A stretch of DNA of 64,000 nucleotides from Notamacropus eugenii (Eukaryota > Chordata > Mammalia > Diprotodontia > Macropodidae), in contig NC_092878.1 of assembly GCF_028372415.1 (NCBI RefSeq), positions 4,925,501-4,989,500 on the forward strand, given 5' to 3'. A program made the translations under genes and the position numbers. The stretch's first letter is position 1. Each line of letters opens with the position of its first letter. The notes under the pieces are model-generated. The model did not search any database and had not been told where the DNA came from. It saw only the letters and a program-made list of their open reading frames with translations. Below are positions 24,324 through 35,588 of the stretch, piece by piece.

Positions 24324-25030
24324 GTGTACTGAGACCATTATTGTAGCTGTGAGAACCTGGGAGGAAGCCTGGAATGCTAACCAGTTGGATTCTATAGATA
24401 CCACTAGGCTTAGCACCCTAGACAATGAAATTGTTCCTAGGAGCCCAAGAAACAGAAAGGGTGACATGGGCTGGCCCTCCTCTAAACCAGCAAGATCAAC
24501 TTGATACAGAGAATAGTGAAGTAAATGGAGTTCTTACCATAGGAAAGTAAGATACTTTGGAATAAATAAAAAATATCAGGACCTTACCTGCTAGAAATGC
24601 TTTAGAACAAATGGCACTGACCAAAGTGGGCAAATCAAGAGTGTATATGAAATAAACAAGGACTCAAAGACTCTCATTGGGCACTAGTACTATTTTTTAA
24701 AATAAAATTTTACTAGTGTCTTTTGATTTTACAAGGAATATGGAAAGACAATAGCTTCTTTGGCCTTCCAGTGTACCTCAGCTAGTCTTAAACTGAATTA
24801 CTGCTGTCTTTGAGATTACTTACTACTCATCCACCATTCATTGGGGGTGGCTGAAAGAGCTGTAGTCTTTCCATAGTCATTACAGGAGAGAAGTTGACGC
24901 TGAGTGGATGACAGAGATGAATGAGTATGAAATAGTTGTGGAGAGTTAAAAGCTGAAGACTGGTAAAAAGCAACAGAGATGGCATGGTTGGTGGAGGACA
25001 GCAGACAAGGAACTCGGGGGATATGTACAT

Positions 25031-25146
25031 ACAGAATTAATAACATTATCAATATTATCAATAATGCCCCATCAAAGCCCAACCTATCATCCATATAGGG
25101 AGGGAGACAACACCAAAGTAAGGAGAATACCAGCCAGGTAAATGGT
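25031..25146 (+). repeat. 116-bp direct repeat, right copy
   Basis: Begins 'acagaattaataacattatc' and ends 'agccaggtaaatggt', 823 bp from the left copy and in the same orientation. The 707 bp between the copies hold no recognisable gene. Confidence 0.9.
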
Positions 25147-25685
25147 ATGATATAGAGGGGGATATAGAGATAAAATGTCTAGCAAGGGGTTCAGTCAATT
25201 GTTTTATTAGTGGGGTCCTGGGGGTTGCCTCCAGTCATCCTGCATATTCCCTGCGGGAAAGGGTTCTAACTCTTTTAACCAGCTTTTTCAACCAATAGCT
25301 ACAAACAGTTTCTCCTCAGCTGTGCTGTACTAGAAGACAACAGGGGCCTGGGATAACATCATCCTCTCCAGACTCTTTCCTAGACCCTCCTCTCTCTTTC
25401 CCCACGGTTGCCCACGACTCAGCTCTATTCTCTTCTCACTTTGGATAAGAAATCCATTTCAGTTTTTAGTTTTTATCATATTCTCACAACCAGGGCAAAC
25501 ATTCCCAGGGCTTTTCTTTCTCCAGCAGAAAAGGAGCTAAAAGAAAGTGTGGCAAGGAAACTGTTTTTAACCTCATCCACCATAATTCTCTTTTTATGCA
25601 AATCAGGAGGGCCACATTTGGCTGGGCTGATGGAAGAAGCATGAAAAAACTGGTGTTTGTTCCATTTTCACTAGGGAAAAAATCA
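25147..25685. other. intergenic, no gene
   Basis: Nothing recognised. Confidence 0.45.
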
Positions 25686-25689
25686 CAGC

Positions 25690-25830
25690 CTTTTCCACTT
25701 TGCTGATCTGGCACAGGATGACATGAGTTCAAATCCAAGCACTTAATCTCAGTGTGATCAGAAGTCTTCTTCTCTGAAATGAAGGAAATGGACTGTAAGG
25801 TTCTTTCTATGATTCTAGGATCTGCACACA
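25690..25830 (+). mobile_element. SINE fragment, internally deleted
   Basis: 'gacatgagttcaaatccaag', 'acttaatctcagtgtgatca', 'actgtaaggttctttctatg'. Confidence 0.55.
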
Positions 25831-26204
25831 GATAGAAGTAAAATCTGTTGGATTTGCATATTTTTTACTGAGCTAGAAGAAAGATTGTTTATTTAGTGGA
25901 GGCCCAGCCAACCAAGGGCACTATTGTTCTTTGCCTAAAAATACTCAATTACTAGTTGGGAAGGATTGGGGTAAAGTTCTGTGCCAAATTCTCTTTTCAG
26001 AGGAATGGTCTTAGGGAATCTTAGCAAAACATGAGTGTAAAATTTTAAGAGGGATAATGGCTGTAACAAATCTGGAAGGACTTCACAGATAGGCTCCGGC
26101 AATGTGGGCCATATGTTTGTTGTGTGAGGCCCAGCCTTGCTAAGTTTGGAGAGGTTCACCACCAGAGAGTCTGCCATTTAAGGGGATTCATTGTTTTGGG
26201 CACA

Positions 26205-26400
26205 GCAACCCAGAAAGGTTACAATGGAAAGGATATTGACTGTGAAATCAAAAGACCTGGGTTCACATCCTGCCTTTGACATTTACTGTGTGACCTTAGG
26301 AAAATCACTTAACCTGGTTTAGGCCTCAGTTTCTTCATCTGTAAAATAACAGTTAAACTAGATTATTTTTGTGGTCCCTTCTAGCTCTGAGTCTATGTCT
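26205..26400 (+). mobile_element. THER1/MIR-like SINE
   Basis: 'aagacctgggttcacatcct', 'gtgtgaccttaggaaaatca', 'tttaggcctcagtttcttca', 'ggtcccttctagctctgagt'. Confidence 0.8.
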
Positions 26401-27160
26401 TAGATCTAGAACCTAGGAGCCTATAGAACCTATACCTTAGAATGCCTCTAAAGAAGTAAGAGAGTTTGACTCAAATTGATAAGGATCACTCTGTCATTTC
26501 CTAGGAAACTCTGAGACCCCTACCCTGTTCTGACCAGCAATTGCTAATTACTTCCCAAGGTAAACTTCTGGAAAATTCCTGCTGTGACCAACAATTTCTA
26601 ACTGCCCCTGTTCCCAGACAGATCACTCCAAGGATGCTTCAGTAATCCCTCTGTTCAGCTATTCTGACGACCCCATATGTAACCTGGCTTGGGGCACAGT
26701 AAGCACCCTACCTCTGTTGTCTAGGGACAGCTTAAAACAGTCCCGTGATTTTTCTAGGAAAATGCTATTGCCATACAATAAATAACTTGTGAACCTGTTC
26801 CATCTATCTACCTCACTGCCTATCCCCTCTTCTGAGTTTATAGAACCCCTCTTTGTAACTCCCCTGTCCGAGTTGTACCTGCTTGCAATTCCTTGACCTT
26901 GAACAAATCCCATACTTTTTGCTGATTACCTCATAATCTGAGATTTTGTAGAGGCCTGACAACTTATACCAATTACCAAATCTTCTGAAGTATGGAGGAA
27001 ATGGTACAGCAAGGGGCATATAGTTATTACTCAAACACAGACTTACATGGCGAAAGAGTGGACTGTCAGAAATAGCTTGGGGGTGTGGAATGAAGAAAAC
27101 CTCTAAGGATAAGCATGAAGACGACAAGATTTAGCAGTTAAGGTTTGTGAGATCATAGAT
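26401..27160. other. intergenic, no gene
   Basis: Overlapping minus-strand ORFs of 84 and 104 residues at 26,659-27,127 show no known motif, and no splice-consistent continuation was seen. Confidence 0.4.
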
Positions 27161-27164
27161 TCAG

Positions 27165-27400
27165 AGCTTCTTCAGAAAGCCTTTCCCAATCTCTCCATGC
27201 TAGTGTCTTTCATCTATGAATTATTTCTTATTTCTCCTGTATGTAGTTTGTTTGGACATAGCTACTTGCACATTGTCATCCCCATTAGATGGTGAGCTCC
27301 CTTCTCAGGGGCTGTGGCACTTTCTTTGTATCCCCAGTACTTAGCATGCTGCCTGGCACATAGTAGGGGCTTAACAGATGCTTGTTGACTGACTGGACTG
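27165..27400 (+). mobile_element. L2 LINE 3' end
   Basis: 'cagaaagcctttcccaatct', 'ttgtatccccagtacttagc', 'ctggcacatagtaggggctt': a well-preserved L2 terminus. Confidence 0.8.
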
Positions 27401-27479
27401 CAATGACCTTAGAGCAAGGCTTTTCAAATCTTTTTTTTTTTGGACTGTAGACTCTGCTAGCAGTCTAGCAAAACCTCCA

Positions 27480-27730
27480 GTTAGGGCAGCTAGATGGTGA
27501 AATGGATAGAATACTTACTGCGCTTGGAGTTAGGATGATTCATCTCTGTGAGTTTAAATCCTGCCTCAGAAACTAGTTAGGTGACCCTTGGCAAACCCCG
27601 TTTGCCTCAGTTTTCTCATCTGTAAAATGAGCCAGAGAAGGAAATGGCAAACCACTTCAGTGTCTTTGCCAAGAAAACCGCAAATGAGGTCACAAAGCGT
27701 TGGTCACGATTGAAACTGCCAAATAACACA
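27480..27730 (+). mobile_element. MAR1-like SINE, full length
   Basis: Head 'gggcagctagatggtgaaat', then 'tttgcctcagttttctcatc', 'ggcaaaccacttcagtgtct', 'tgccaagaaaaccgcaaatg' and tail 'gattgaaactgccaaataac'. Confidence 0.92.
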
Positions 27731-28074
27731 ACCTCCAGTTCCTTTTCTAATAATGCTTTTAAATGCATATTAATAAAATAAGTAAGATTACAGAGGAAAA
27801 CAATTATAGTTTGTTACCTAAGCAAGTCTGGGCATACCTAGGTTAGCTAATGGAGGTGCCTTTGAGGGGTATTTAGAACCTGTCCAGACAGCCTGGAATA
27901 GAGACCTCTTCATCTCCCTCCCTGTGGGTAGGGGTAGAAGGCTTCCTGCATCTTTAAAACTGAAGAGACTTAAAGAGGCTTGAGGAGACTAAAGCTTTCT
28001 CTTTGCCTCTCTCACCAGCTCTACCCTGGCCCTCACTCAGGAAGATACAGGGCATTGATTTCTACCAGTTGTAC

Positions 28075-28300
28075 CCAGGAAAGTACAATGGAAAGAATAC
28101 TGACTGTATTTATTGTATGTATTGACTTTACTGACCGTAAAGTCAAAAGATATGGGTTCAAATCCTGCCTTTTATATTTACAACCTGTTTGACCTTGTGA
28201 AAATCATTTATCTACCTGGGCCTCAGTTTCCTCATCTGTAAAATGAAGTATTAAACTAGAGTACCCTTGAGGTCCCTCTTAGTTCGAGGTCTATGAACTG
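28075..28300 (+). mobile_element. THER1/MIR-like SINE
   Basis: 'gatatgggttcaaatcctgc', 'gggcctcagtttcctcatct', 'tgaggtccctcttagttcga'. Confidence 0.8.
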
Positions 28301-29755
28301 AGGCTTAGAACTTTGTATTCTAGAACTTAGACCACTTTCTAAAGTTTTGACCCATATCGGTACATTGTTCTCCACCAATGAGAGAATTTTATAGCGAGGA
28401 GTTTTGGGACTCAGTTTCCATATTGGAATACAGTTTTCAAAATATTAAAAAAAAAAAAAACAAGTTCACAGACCCTAGGCTAAGAACTTCTCCAGAAGTG
28501 ATGACCCACATGTTTAGTGGCAGGGTTGGGAGTTGAAGCCAATCTGACTCCCAAGCTAGAGTTCTTTCCATTCTAGACTCTGTGATCATCCTTCCCTCAC
28601 CCTACGCATCACCAGAGCTGCAGCTGGTATAGAAGATGACCTTAGAGGGAGACTTCAACTCTTCCTAGCTCTTCACCCTGAACAGACTGAGTTAAGTTCA
28701 CCAGAATATCCTTGCCCTGGGGGTGACTATTTCAGGTGGAACATTTACCTTCCTTATGAGTTTTCACGTCTTATTGTATGAGTATTGCAACATCTCTGGG
28801 TAGATCATGCTCCCTGGGCAATTAAGCACTCCCACAGCAGCCCCAGCATCCTTGCTATTGCATTAGGCAATTGTGGCTAGCCCAGTAACCTGAGAGCAGC
28901 ACATTATGTAGTTATGTGGGAACTCTGGTTTCTGGAACAGAAGAAGGTTCCCAGGCCCAGTCCTGTGCTACTTGCTTGGGCGTGTCTCTCACCGAGCACT
29001 CTGCATGTAGAAAACAGACTGAAATTCTAACTAGTCCCCTCTCTGGGATATTTTTCAATAGCAGTATTGATGTCAGCATGAAAATGACCCACTTCTTTTT
29101 GCCAAAAAGAAGAAAAATTGGTAAAAATGAAAATTAGTTCCTCTTCTCACCATTTTCCCCCTCTTCCCAACCCTCCCATGCCCCCTACAACATGTTTAAA
29201 TGTTCCTTAAGGTAAAGTTACATTTTCTGTGAAGTTAATGGGAGGTAGAACAATCCTCCATCATCTGAGGCTCTAAGGAATGTTTTTAAATCCTTGTTTT
29301 TGAAGTAGGATCCCAAAAGTATTGTACCCAAACAGGAAGGCCAAGTATAACACTTTGAATTTAATAAATAAAAAAAAAGCAAAGGGCAGAAATAAAGAGT
29401 TGAAGCTTCAGCTTTCATGCTTGGGATGAGAATCTAATTCGCCGTGCCTAGTCATCCACCCTTGCAAAAGTTGGCTGAAAGGGATAAGAGAAGGATGGCG
29501 TGTGGGAAAGCCTAGTAGAACTTCTTCGTTGTTCTACCCCAGGGACCTGCCTTGGGGTACATACAAAGACAAGAACAAGGGAGGATTGTGTGTCCTATCC
29601 CCCTGGAAACTGTGCTGTCAATGTTTGGCTCTCTTTTCTCTACTCTCATCTATACAGACTGAGGATTCTGATGTTTTATGGGAAAGTAGCCGAAAACTTG
29701 GGAAGGAAGAATGCTTAAAAACAATTTCTGAAGGGATGTGGGGGGGAGGGGTAGA

Positions 29756-29757
<2 letters not shown>
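28301..29757. other. intergenic, no gene
   Basis: No gene or named repeat recognised beyond a poly(A) run near 28,446. Confidence 0.45.

Positions 29758-29839
<82 letters not shown>
29758..29839. repeat. (GA)41 microsatellite
   Basis: 82 bp of pure GA. It opens long Glu/Arg and Leu/Ser frames on both strands, including one of 176 residues, that are not genes. Confidence 0.97.
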
Positions 29840-29842
<3 letters not shown>

Positions 29843-30189
29843 GATCAGGTGGGAGTTCTGGGATGGGACTGAAGAGATTTGTCTGGGGGAGGATTGAGGA
29901 GAAAACTCTGATATGGAAAGTGGACAGCAGAAATTCCAAAAAGCATTGGGGATTTTATCATGTCTCCCCAGGAAATATGGAGGAGAATTTAAAGCATGAT
30001 TTGTGAACATGGGAAATTCAATCTGAGAGAAAACAGTTTCAGTCAATATGTTTAATACTTTATGGTTGGATTTGGGGCTTGATTTTATTTTCCTATATAT
30101 TTCCTTTCTACTCATTTTGGCAAGGGCAGCTTCATATTTCTGAACCATAACCAGATTCTTTTTTTTTTAAATTGAATTTATGAATCATA

Positions 30190-30340
30190 GGGATTAGTGG
30201 TGAGAGGTAAGATGAAGACAGTGCTGGCCTTGCAGTCAGGGAGATGTGGGTTCGAGTCTTGCCTGTGTACCGTATTACCTTGGCAACTTTTCAGAGCCCT
30301 CAAACAATTCTCTAAGACTCTAAGTTTCGAGTACTCATTG
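30190..30340 (+). mobile_element. SINE fragment
   Basis: 'gtgctggccttgcagtcagg' and 'gagatgtgggttcgagtctt' give a SINE head; the 3' half is decayed. Confidence 0.55.
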
Positions 30341-30744
30341 ATATGCTTTGGAGGAAGGAGTTTCCTCACTGAAGATGAAGAAATTCCTTCCCTACACTAA
30401 TTAATTCAAAGGCCCAGCTTTTTTAAAAAAAAGTGATTAGTAGTATAAGCCAATAAGTTCTAGAGTCTCTAGGAAAAAGGCAGTAGGTTTCTCCAGCTCA
30501 CCCCCTTCTGAAATATCCTTACTGAGCATAGTCTGTGTTTTCTTGTTTTTTAATATGAGCAGGGAATCCTCAGAGGGCTTAGATTACCAACCACATTGGT
30601 TGAATATGGATAGCTATGTCTTACTAAGTCACACCTCCTCTAGATTTAGAATGTGTCATTTCAACAAACCAATAAAACTCCCATGTCTCTAGGACATTCG
30701 GAAATTGGATTACCAAGATTTGGGTGTTTTCAGATTAATGTCTT

Positions 30745-30975
30745 ATTTCACAATACCAATGGGTTAGGGGTCCAACACCTTGGGCAAGTCACTTAATCCT
30801 AATTGGCTCATTCTGATCAATATCTGGTCACTGGATTCAGATGGCTCTGGGGGAGAAGTGAGGCTGGTGACCTGCACAGCCCTCCCTCACTCAAAACAAA
30901 GTCAAGTGCAAGTCACGTCATCATTTCTCTGATGATGGTCTTCTTCAGCAACGAAGGACGAACACACATGTTTTA
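30745..30975 (+). mobile_element. SINE with RTE-type 3' tail
   Basis: 'cttgggcaagtcacttaatc' core joined to 'cagatggctctgggggagaa', 'aagtgaggctggtgacctgc' and tail 'cagcaacgaaggacgaacac'. The tail is shared with the LINE ending at 31,878. A 'tttacaaagtgctttcctca' scrap follows to about 31,040. Confidence 0.75.
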
Positions 30976-31204
30976 AGGCATGTTACGATTTACAAAGTGC
31001 TTTCCTCATGGCAACCTTGTGAGCTAGGTAAAACAAGCAGTACAACCTCATTAACTTAGTCTCTAGTGATAACTCTGATAGAGCTATCATTGTGTTTATT
31101 GGAGATCTTCCTTTATTAGTATAGACTCTGTGCCTTCTCAGCTTGTGAGAGCATCATACATATCCTTCTTGCTCTGCCTGCTACTCTGGAGGTTATAGGG
31201 GCTT

Positions 31205-31980
31205 CAGTTTAGCATTGGAAAGAGACTTTTGAGATTCAGTGTCTTCACTTTACAGATCAGGAAACTGAGACCCAGAAGGATGATGCTACTTGCTTAAGGT
31301 CACAGAGGTGAACTTGAATTGTCTTAGGAAGATTCTGAAGATCACCTGGCAGGATGAGATACCGGACACTGAAGTCTTTTCTAGAAATAAACTACCAAGC
31401 ATTCAAATTCTACTTCAGAGAGTGCACATATGATGGGCTGGTCTCATTGTTCGAATGCAAACATACGCTTGCCAAAAAGACTATTTTATGGAGCACTCAC
31501 ATAGGGCAAGTGTTCCCCTGGTGATCAAAAGAAGTGATACAAGGACACTCTCAAGGTCTCTCTTAAGAACTATGGAATTGATTGTGTGACATAAGAGATA
31601 CTGGCATAGGACCATTCAGCATGGTGTGCCCACATCAGAGAAGATGCTGTGCTCTATGAGCAAAGCAGAATTGAAATAGCTCAAAAGACACATGAAATGA
31701 GGAAATCTAGAGAATCTACCCCAAATGTTCACATGGACCCTTTGTCCCCAGCCTATGGTAGAGCGTTCCGAGCTCATATTGGCCTGCTCAGCCACAGTAG
31801 GACACACTGAAACTTGGCTCTAGCATAATGATGTCATTTTGGTGTTCTTCAAGATCAAAGGACAATAACAAATCAACCAAGATCATAGAGGTAGTTAATA
31901 GCAGGGATGGGGTCTGAACCTAGGTCATTAGCATCACTTTTACCCTAGACCACTGCATCTCTGTCTGATGCCTCTCACTC
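31205..31980 (-). mobile_element. THER1-like SINE split by a LINE
   Basis: Left part 31,205-31,309 ('cagatcaggaaactgagacc', 'cttgcttaaggtcacagagg'), right part 31,879-31,980 ('gtagttaatagcagggatgg', 'ctgaacctaggtcattagca'). The two parts join into one normal SINE when the LINE is removed. Confidence 0.75.
31310..31878 (+). mobile_element. LINE ORF2 C-terminal fragment, RTE-like
   Basis: A 5'-truncated non-LTR retrotransposon of about 569 bp. Translation shows the C-terminal landmarks of this LINE group. First is a WQDEIPDTEV-like segment and WAGLIVRM, then YKDTLK.SLKNYGID in another frame, then SRESTPN, and finally GRAFRAHIGLLSHSRTH, a zinc-finger-like end. Several stops and at least one frame change make it dead. 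It is flanked by a 14-bp target duplication, AAGGTCACAGAGGT (31,296-31,309) and AAGATCATAGAGGT (31,879-31,892), two mismatches. Exact family (RTE or another clade) is not settled by eye. Confidence 0.8.
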
Positions 31981-32470
31981 TGATTCTTTTAAATATCTCA
32001 AGGATAATGCTGCTTTCGAGTAGCCCTTCTAATGACCCCTGGCTTGCCTCCCTCTTTTTCTAATCATACTCATGTCCTTGAAGTCATTTATGCCATTTCT
32101 ACTGCATGGGCATCATTGGTAATATGTTGGTAAACTATTTCCACTTGCCACCATGAGTGTTTGCATTACCTTTTGGGTCATCTGCAGTTTTGATTTCTTC
32201 TGAGACTACAGCGTTCTCTTCCATCATTCATAGCCATGTCACATTGCTTGGAGATCATTTAGAATTCCTAGAACTTCAAGATGGGCTGCTTGAAATTTGC
32301 CTTTGCCCTATTTATGAAGAAAGACTTTGCTAAATGAATGAAAAGTATAAAAAAACTAAAATACATGCATGAAGGTGATAGTGGTAGATATCGAACCCAT
32401 TCGGTACAACAAACTCTTTGGGGGCATTATGGTAGCAGCAATTTTGGGGGCATGCAAGCAATATGCTAAC
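31981..32470. other. intergenic, no gene
   Basis: Nothing recognised. Confidence 0.45.
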
Positions 32471-32474
32471 TCGA

Positions 32475-32705
32475 TGTAAGAGGCAGTGGAAAAAGTTGCT
32501 GAACTTGGAGCCAGGAAGCTGAGTTCTAATCCTGCCTCAGAAATTTATGGTTATGAGAGTGTGAGCAGCTCACTTAATCTCTTTGACTTTGCTTCCTAAT
32601 CTGTAAAATTGGATAATAATGCTTATGCTACCTACCTCACAAGGTTGATGTGAGAAAAGGGCTTTTGTAAAACCCTTAAAATGCTATGTAAATGAGTTAT
32701 TATAA
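32475..32705 (+). mobile_element. MIR/THER1-like SINE
   Basis: 'gaacttggagccaggaagct', 'tgcttcctaatctgtaaaat', 'cctcacaaggttgatgtgag'. Confidence 0.8.
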
Positions 32706-32879
32706 AAAGCTTATTTATTCATTAAATCATGACCTGAAAACTTTGTAATTCATTAACAATTATGAATCACCATTATGTCTTTAGAAGTCATAAAACTACA
32801 TTTCTTAAAAATGACACATTCTCGAGTACAGATTGACCTTCTTCCTGTTATCTTGAATTGGAGATCCTTTGCTGTCGGC

Positions 32880-33030
32880 ATACACAGTCATAGAGCATTA
32901 AACTTCATTTTATAGGTGAAGAAACCAGTGCTCAGAGACTTTAAATGATTTACCCAAGGGCTCAAAATTAGAACTCGAAAACATGTCTCCTGGTTCTCCA
33001 AAAAATGCTCTTTCTATGGCATGACTATAC
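32880..33030 (-). mobile_element. THER1/MIR-like SINE
   Basis: 'aacttcattttataggtgaa', 'tttacccaagggctcaaaat', 'catgtctcctggttctccaa'. Confidence 0.65.
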
Positions 33031-33182
33031 TCTCCTTTAATACAGTTTCAAAAACCACGTATGTACACACAGGCACTCTATACTAAAGATAAGTCAGAAA
33101 GGAGAAGACAAGAATAGAAAAAAGTAAGATGTATACAACCCTACATCAGAATCAACATGGAGATATTACCCACAAGTCTCTT

Positions 33183-34035
33183 TTCCTCCTTTCTCATGCA
33201 ACCAACCAAAATGACAAAAGGGAAAAAGGCCCAGGGGAAGAAGGTGGATCCAGATCCTGCTGTAATGAAAAAGCAGGGGGCCAAGAAAGTGGTCGATTCT
33301 TTGTTTGAGAAGTGCCTAAAGAACTTTGGCATTGGTCAGGACATCTTGTCCAAAAGGGACCTTGCTTGATTTGTCAAATGACCTCAGACAGCAGCATCAA
33401 TGGTCTGTCCTTTATAAGCATTTGAAAGTCCTACCAGCAATTAACCAGTTCACTCAGGCTTTGGATCATCAGATAACTGCTCAGCTGTTTAAACTGGCTC
33501 ACAAGTATAGACCTGAGACAAAGCAAGATAACAAGCAAAGGCTGCTGGTTTGGGCTGAACAAAAAGCTGCAGGCAAAGGAGATGTTCCCACTGAGAGACC
33601 ACTTGTCCTCAGAACAGGTTTTAATGCTGTTATTACCTTGGTAGGAAACAAGAAAGCAGAGTTGGTAGTGATTGCACATGGTGTAGACTCCATTGAGCTA
33701 GTTGTCTTCCTACCTCCATGTGCCAAAAATGGTGGATCCTTACTATATTATCAAAAGTAAAGCCAGATTGGGTCACTTAGTTCACAGAAACACCTGCACA
33801 AGCATTGCCTTCACACAGGTTAACCCTGAAGATAAGGGAGCCCTGGTTAAGCTGGTAGAAACCATCAAAACCAATTACAGTGACAGATATGATGAGATCC
33901 ATTGTCACTGAGTGGCAATGTTCTGGGTCCAAAACCAGTGGCTCATATTGCCAAGCTGGAAAGGCAAAAGCTAAGGAACTTGCAACCCAATTGGGTTAAA
34001 TGTATATTTGATTTTTCCCTGTGTAAAAATGCCCT
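33183..34035 (+). pseudogene. RPL7A: RPL7A processed pseudogene (60S ribosomal protein eL8)
   Basis: An intronless copy of the eL8 mRNA. The frame opens at ATG 33,211 with [18 protein letters not shown] and [14 protein letters not shown]. It continues with [20 protein letters not shown] and [12 protein letters not shown], then [13 protein letters not shown] and [18 protein letters not shown]. It ends with a TAA at 33,997-33,999 after AKELATQLG in human-like order. The coding match is about 789 bp against 801 bp in human, and is split over three frames by indels near 33,360 and 33,720. A stop falls at the R-R-H-W site near 33,910. Bases just after the stop resemble the RPL7A 3' UTR. No poly(A) tail remains, so it is an old copy. 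The functional gene is intron-bearing and elsewhere. Not expected to encode protein. Confidence 0.95.
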
Positions 34036-34499
34036 ATAAAGACTCTGTCAGGTGCCCTTTGGAGCCACCATTGGCGCTTCCTGCTGAATCCTGGGTGAGG
34101 CCATTGTATATAGAGAGATTATCACAGACTGAATGATAATTTATGAGACATGCCCAATCCTTTCTTCACTGACTCCCTGGGAGGATGGAAGGGGTAAGAA
34201 GGTAGAGACTAAGCATAGAAAGTCATTCCTACTTCTGCAGCCAAAATATCTGGCATTGACAGCTGTGGTGTTCAAAGAATGGCACCTTTTGCTCCACCCG
34301 TCCCCCCCACCATTGTATTATCTATTTCCCTTTGTATTAAAGAAATTAGTGTCTCTGAACTATTATTTGTGTTTGATGTTAGCAGCTGTGCTAGAAGCTT
34401 GATGAAAGGCCATCTGGATGAAGATGGACACATCTAATAGAGTATAGAGTTCTTCCTTGGGCAATCCCAAACCTTGTGCCTAGCTCTGCCTAGCCAGCC

Positions 34500-35222
34500 T
34501 GCCGGAGCAGGTACAAGTCCTAAACACAGGGAGGTTTCTAACCTGAAGCAAATCAGGTTATGCCATGTTCTATTACATTACGTTTATATTACATCACGTT
34601 TTGTTATATTTTCTTTCTAATCTGAAGCAAATCAGGTTCTATTACATTACATTGCATTATATTACATTATGTTCTATTTTGTGTTTTTTCATATTGTGTC
34701 ATGTCATATCATACTATGTTATATCATATTATGTTTCTAACCTGACACAAATCAGATTATATTTCATGATATTATGTCAAATTGTATTATGATGTATTTT
34801 ATTGTTGGGTTATATTATGTTATGCCATAATATCCTGAAAAACAAAAGCAGACTGTTTCATGTACACCCTCTCTGCTTTTACTTTGTTGTTGGATCACAC
34901 CTAACACCTTGTGATACCATTTGGTATTTTCTCCACAAAGATATTGGAATTGTTCAGCCATTTCTTTCTCTAGCACATTTTACAGATGAGAAACTGAGGC
35001 AAACAGTGACTTGTCCAGGGTCACACAGCTAGTAAGTATCTGAGGCCAGATTTGAACTCAGCAAGATGAGTCTTCCTGACTCCAGGCCCAGCCCTCTATG
35101 CACTACACCACCTACCTGCTCTCTCTTTTTATTAGGTATATCCAAATGCCCATTCTATTTGGTATTTGTTAAATTCAAAATAAAAATAAAAATTAATTTT
35201 AAAAAACAAAGTACTTTTCTCA
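34500..35222 (+). repeat. unnamed ATTAC/TATG-rich repeat, copy A
   Basis: Three degenerate units begin TTTCTAA[CT]CTGA with CAAATCAG[GA]TT at 34,535, 34,614 and 34,734, followed by ATTAC/TATTATG-rich sequence. Then come 'gcagactgtttcatgtacac' and, after an inserted SINE, 'ttggtatttgttaaattcaa' with an A/T-rich end near 35,222. The distal half matches 45,166-45,425 in reverse. Family unknown. Confidence 0.7.
34880..35125 (-). mobile_element. MAR1-like SINE inserted in the unnamed repeat
   Basis: 'ttctccacaaagatattgga', 'ttacagatgagaaactgagg', 'gagtcttcctgactccaggc', 'caccacctacctgctc'. Imperfect duplication CTCTCTGCTTTTA / CTCTCTCTTTTTA at its two sides. Confidence 0.85.
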
Positions 35223-35224
35223 TA

Positions 35225-35395
35225 GTAACTCTGGGAGTTGGGTTGTGTACTATGGTCCTTATTTTATGTATCAGGAAATCAAGCCTCAGAGAAGTTAGGT
35301 GACTTGTCTATAGTCATGTAGCCAGAAGGGTCTTAACAGCAGCTCAAACCCAGATCTTCTGACTCCAAATTTAACTCTCTTTCAGGGGAAACCAC
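35225..35395 (-). mobile_element. CORE-SINE, antisense
   Basis: 'tttatgtatcaggaaatcaa', 'ttaggtgacttgtctatagt', 'ctcaaacccagatcttctga'. Confidence 0.7.
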
Positions 35396-35430
35396 TCTAC
35401 CTTTGATTACTCCCCTAAAAGGAAGCCCTG

Positions 35431-35507
35431 GGGGCAAATGAAAAAGAAAGAAAAGACAGGGAGAGAGAGAAAAGGAAAGAGAGAGAGAGCAAGAGAGAGA
35501 GAGAGAT

Positions 35508-35588
<81 letters not shown>

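Noticed and set aside
24208-25146. Direct repeats as the LTRs of a small retrovirus-like element
   Set aside because: Only 116 bp each; no primer-binding site, polypurine tract or gag/pol-like frame recognised between them.
29618-30148. 176-residue minus-strand ORF with a long Leu-Ser run
   Set aside because: The run is the (GA)41 microsatellite read in reverse; flanks show no domain.
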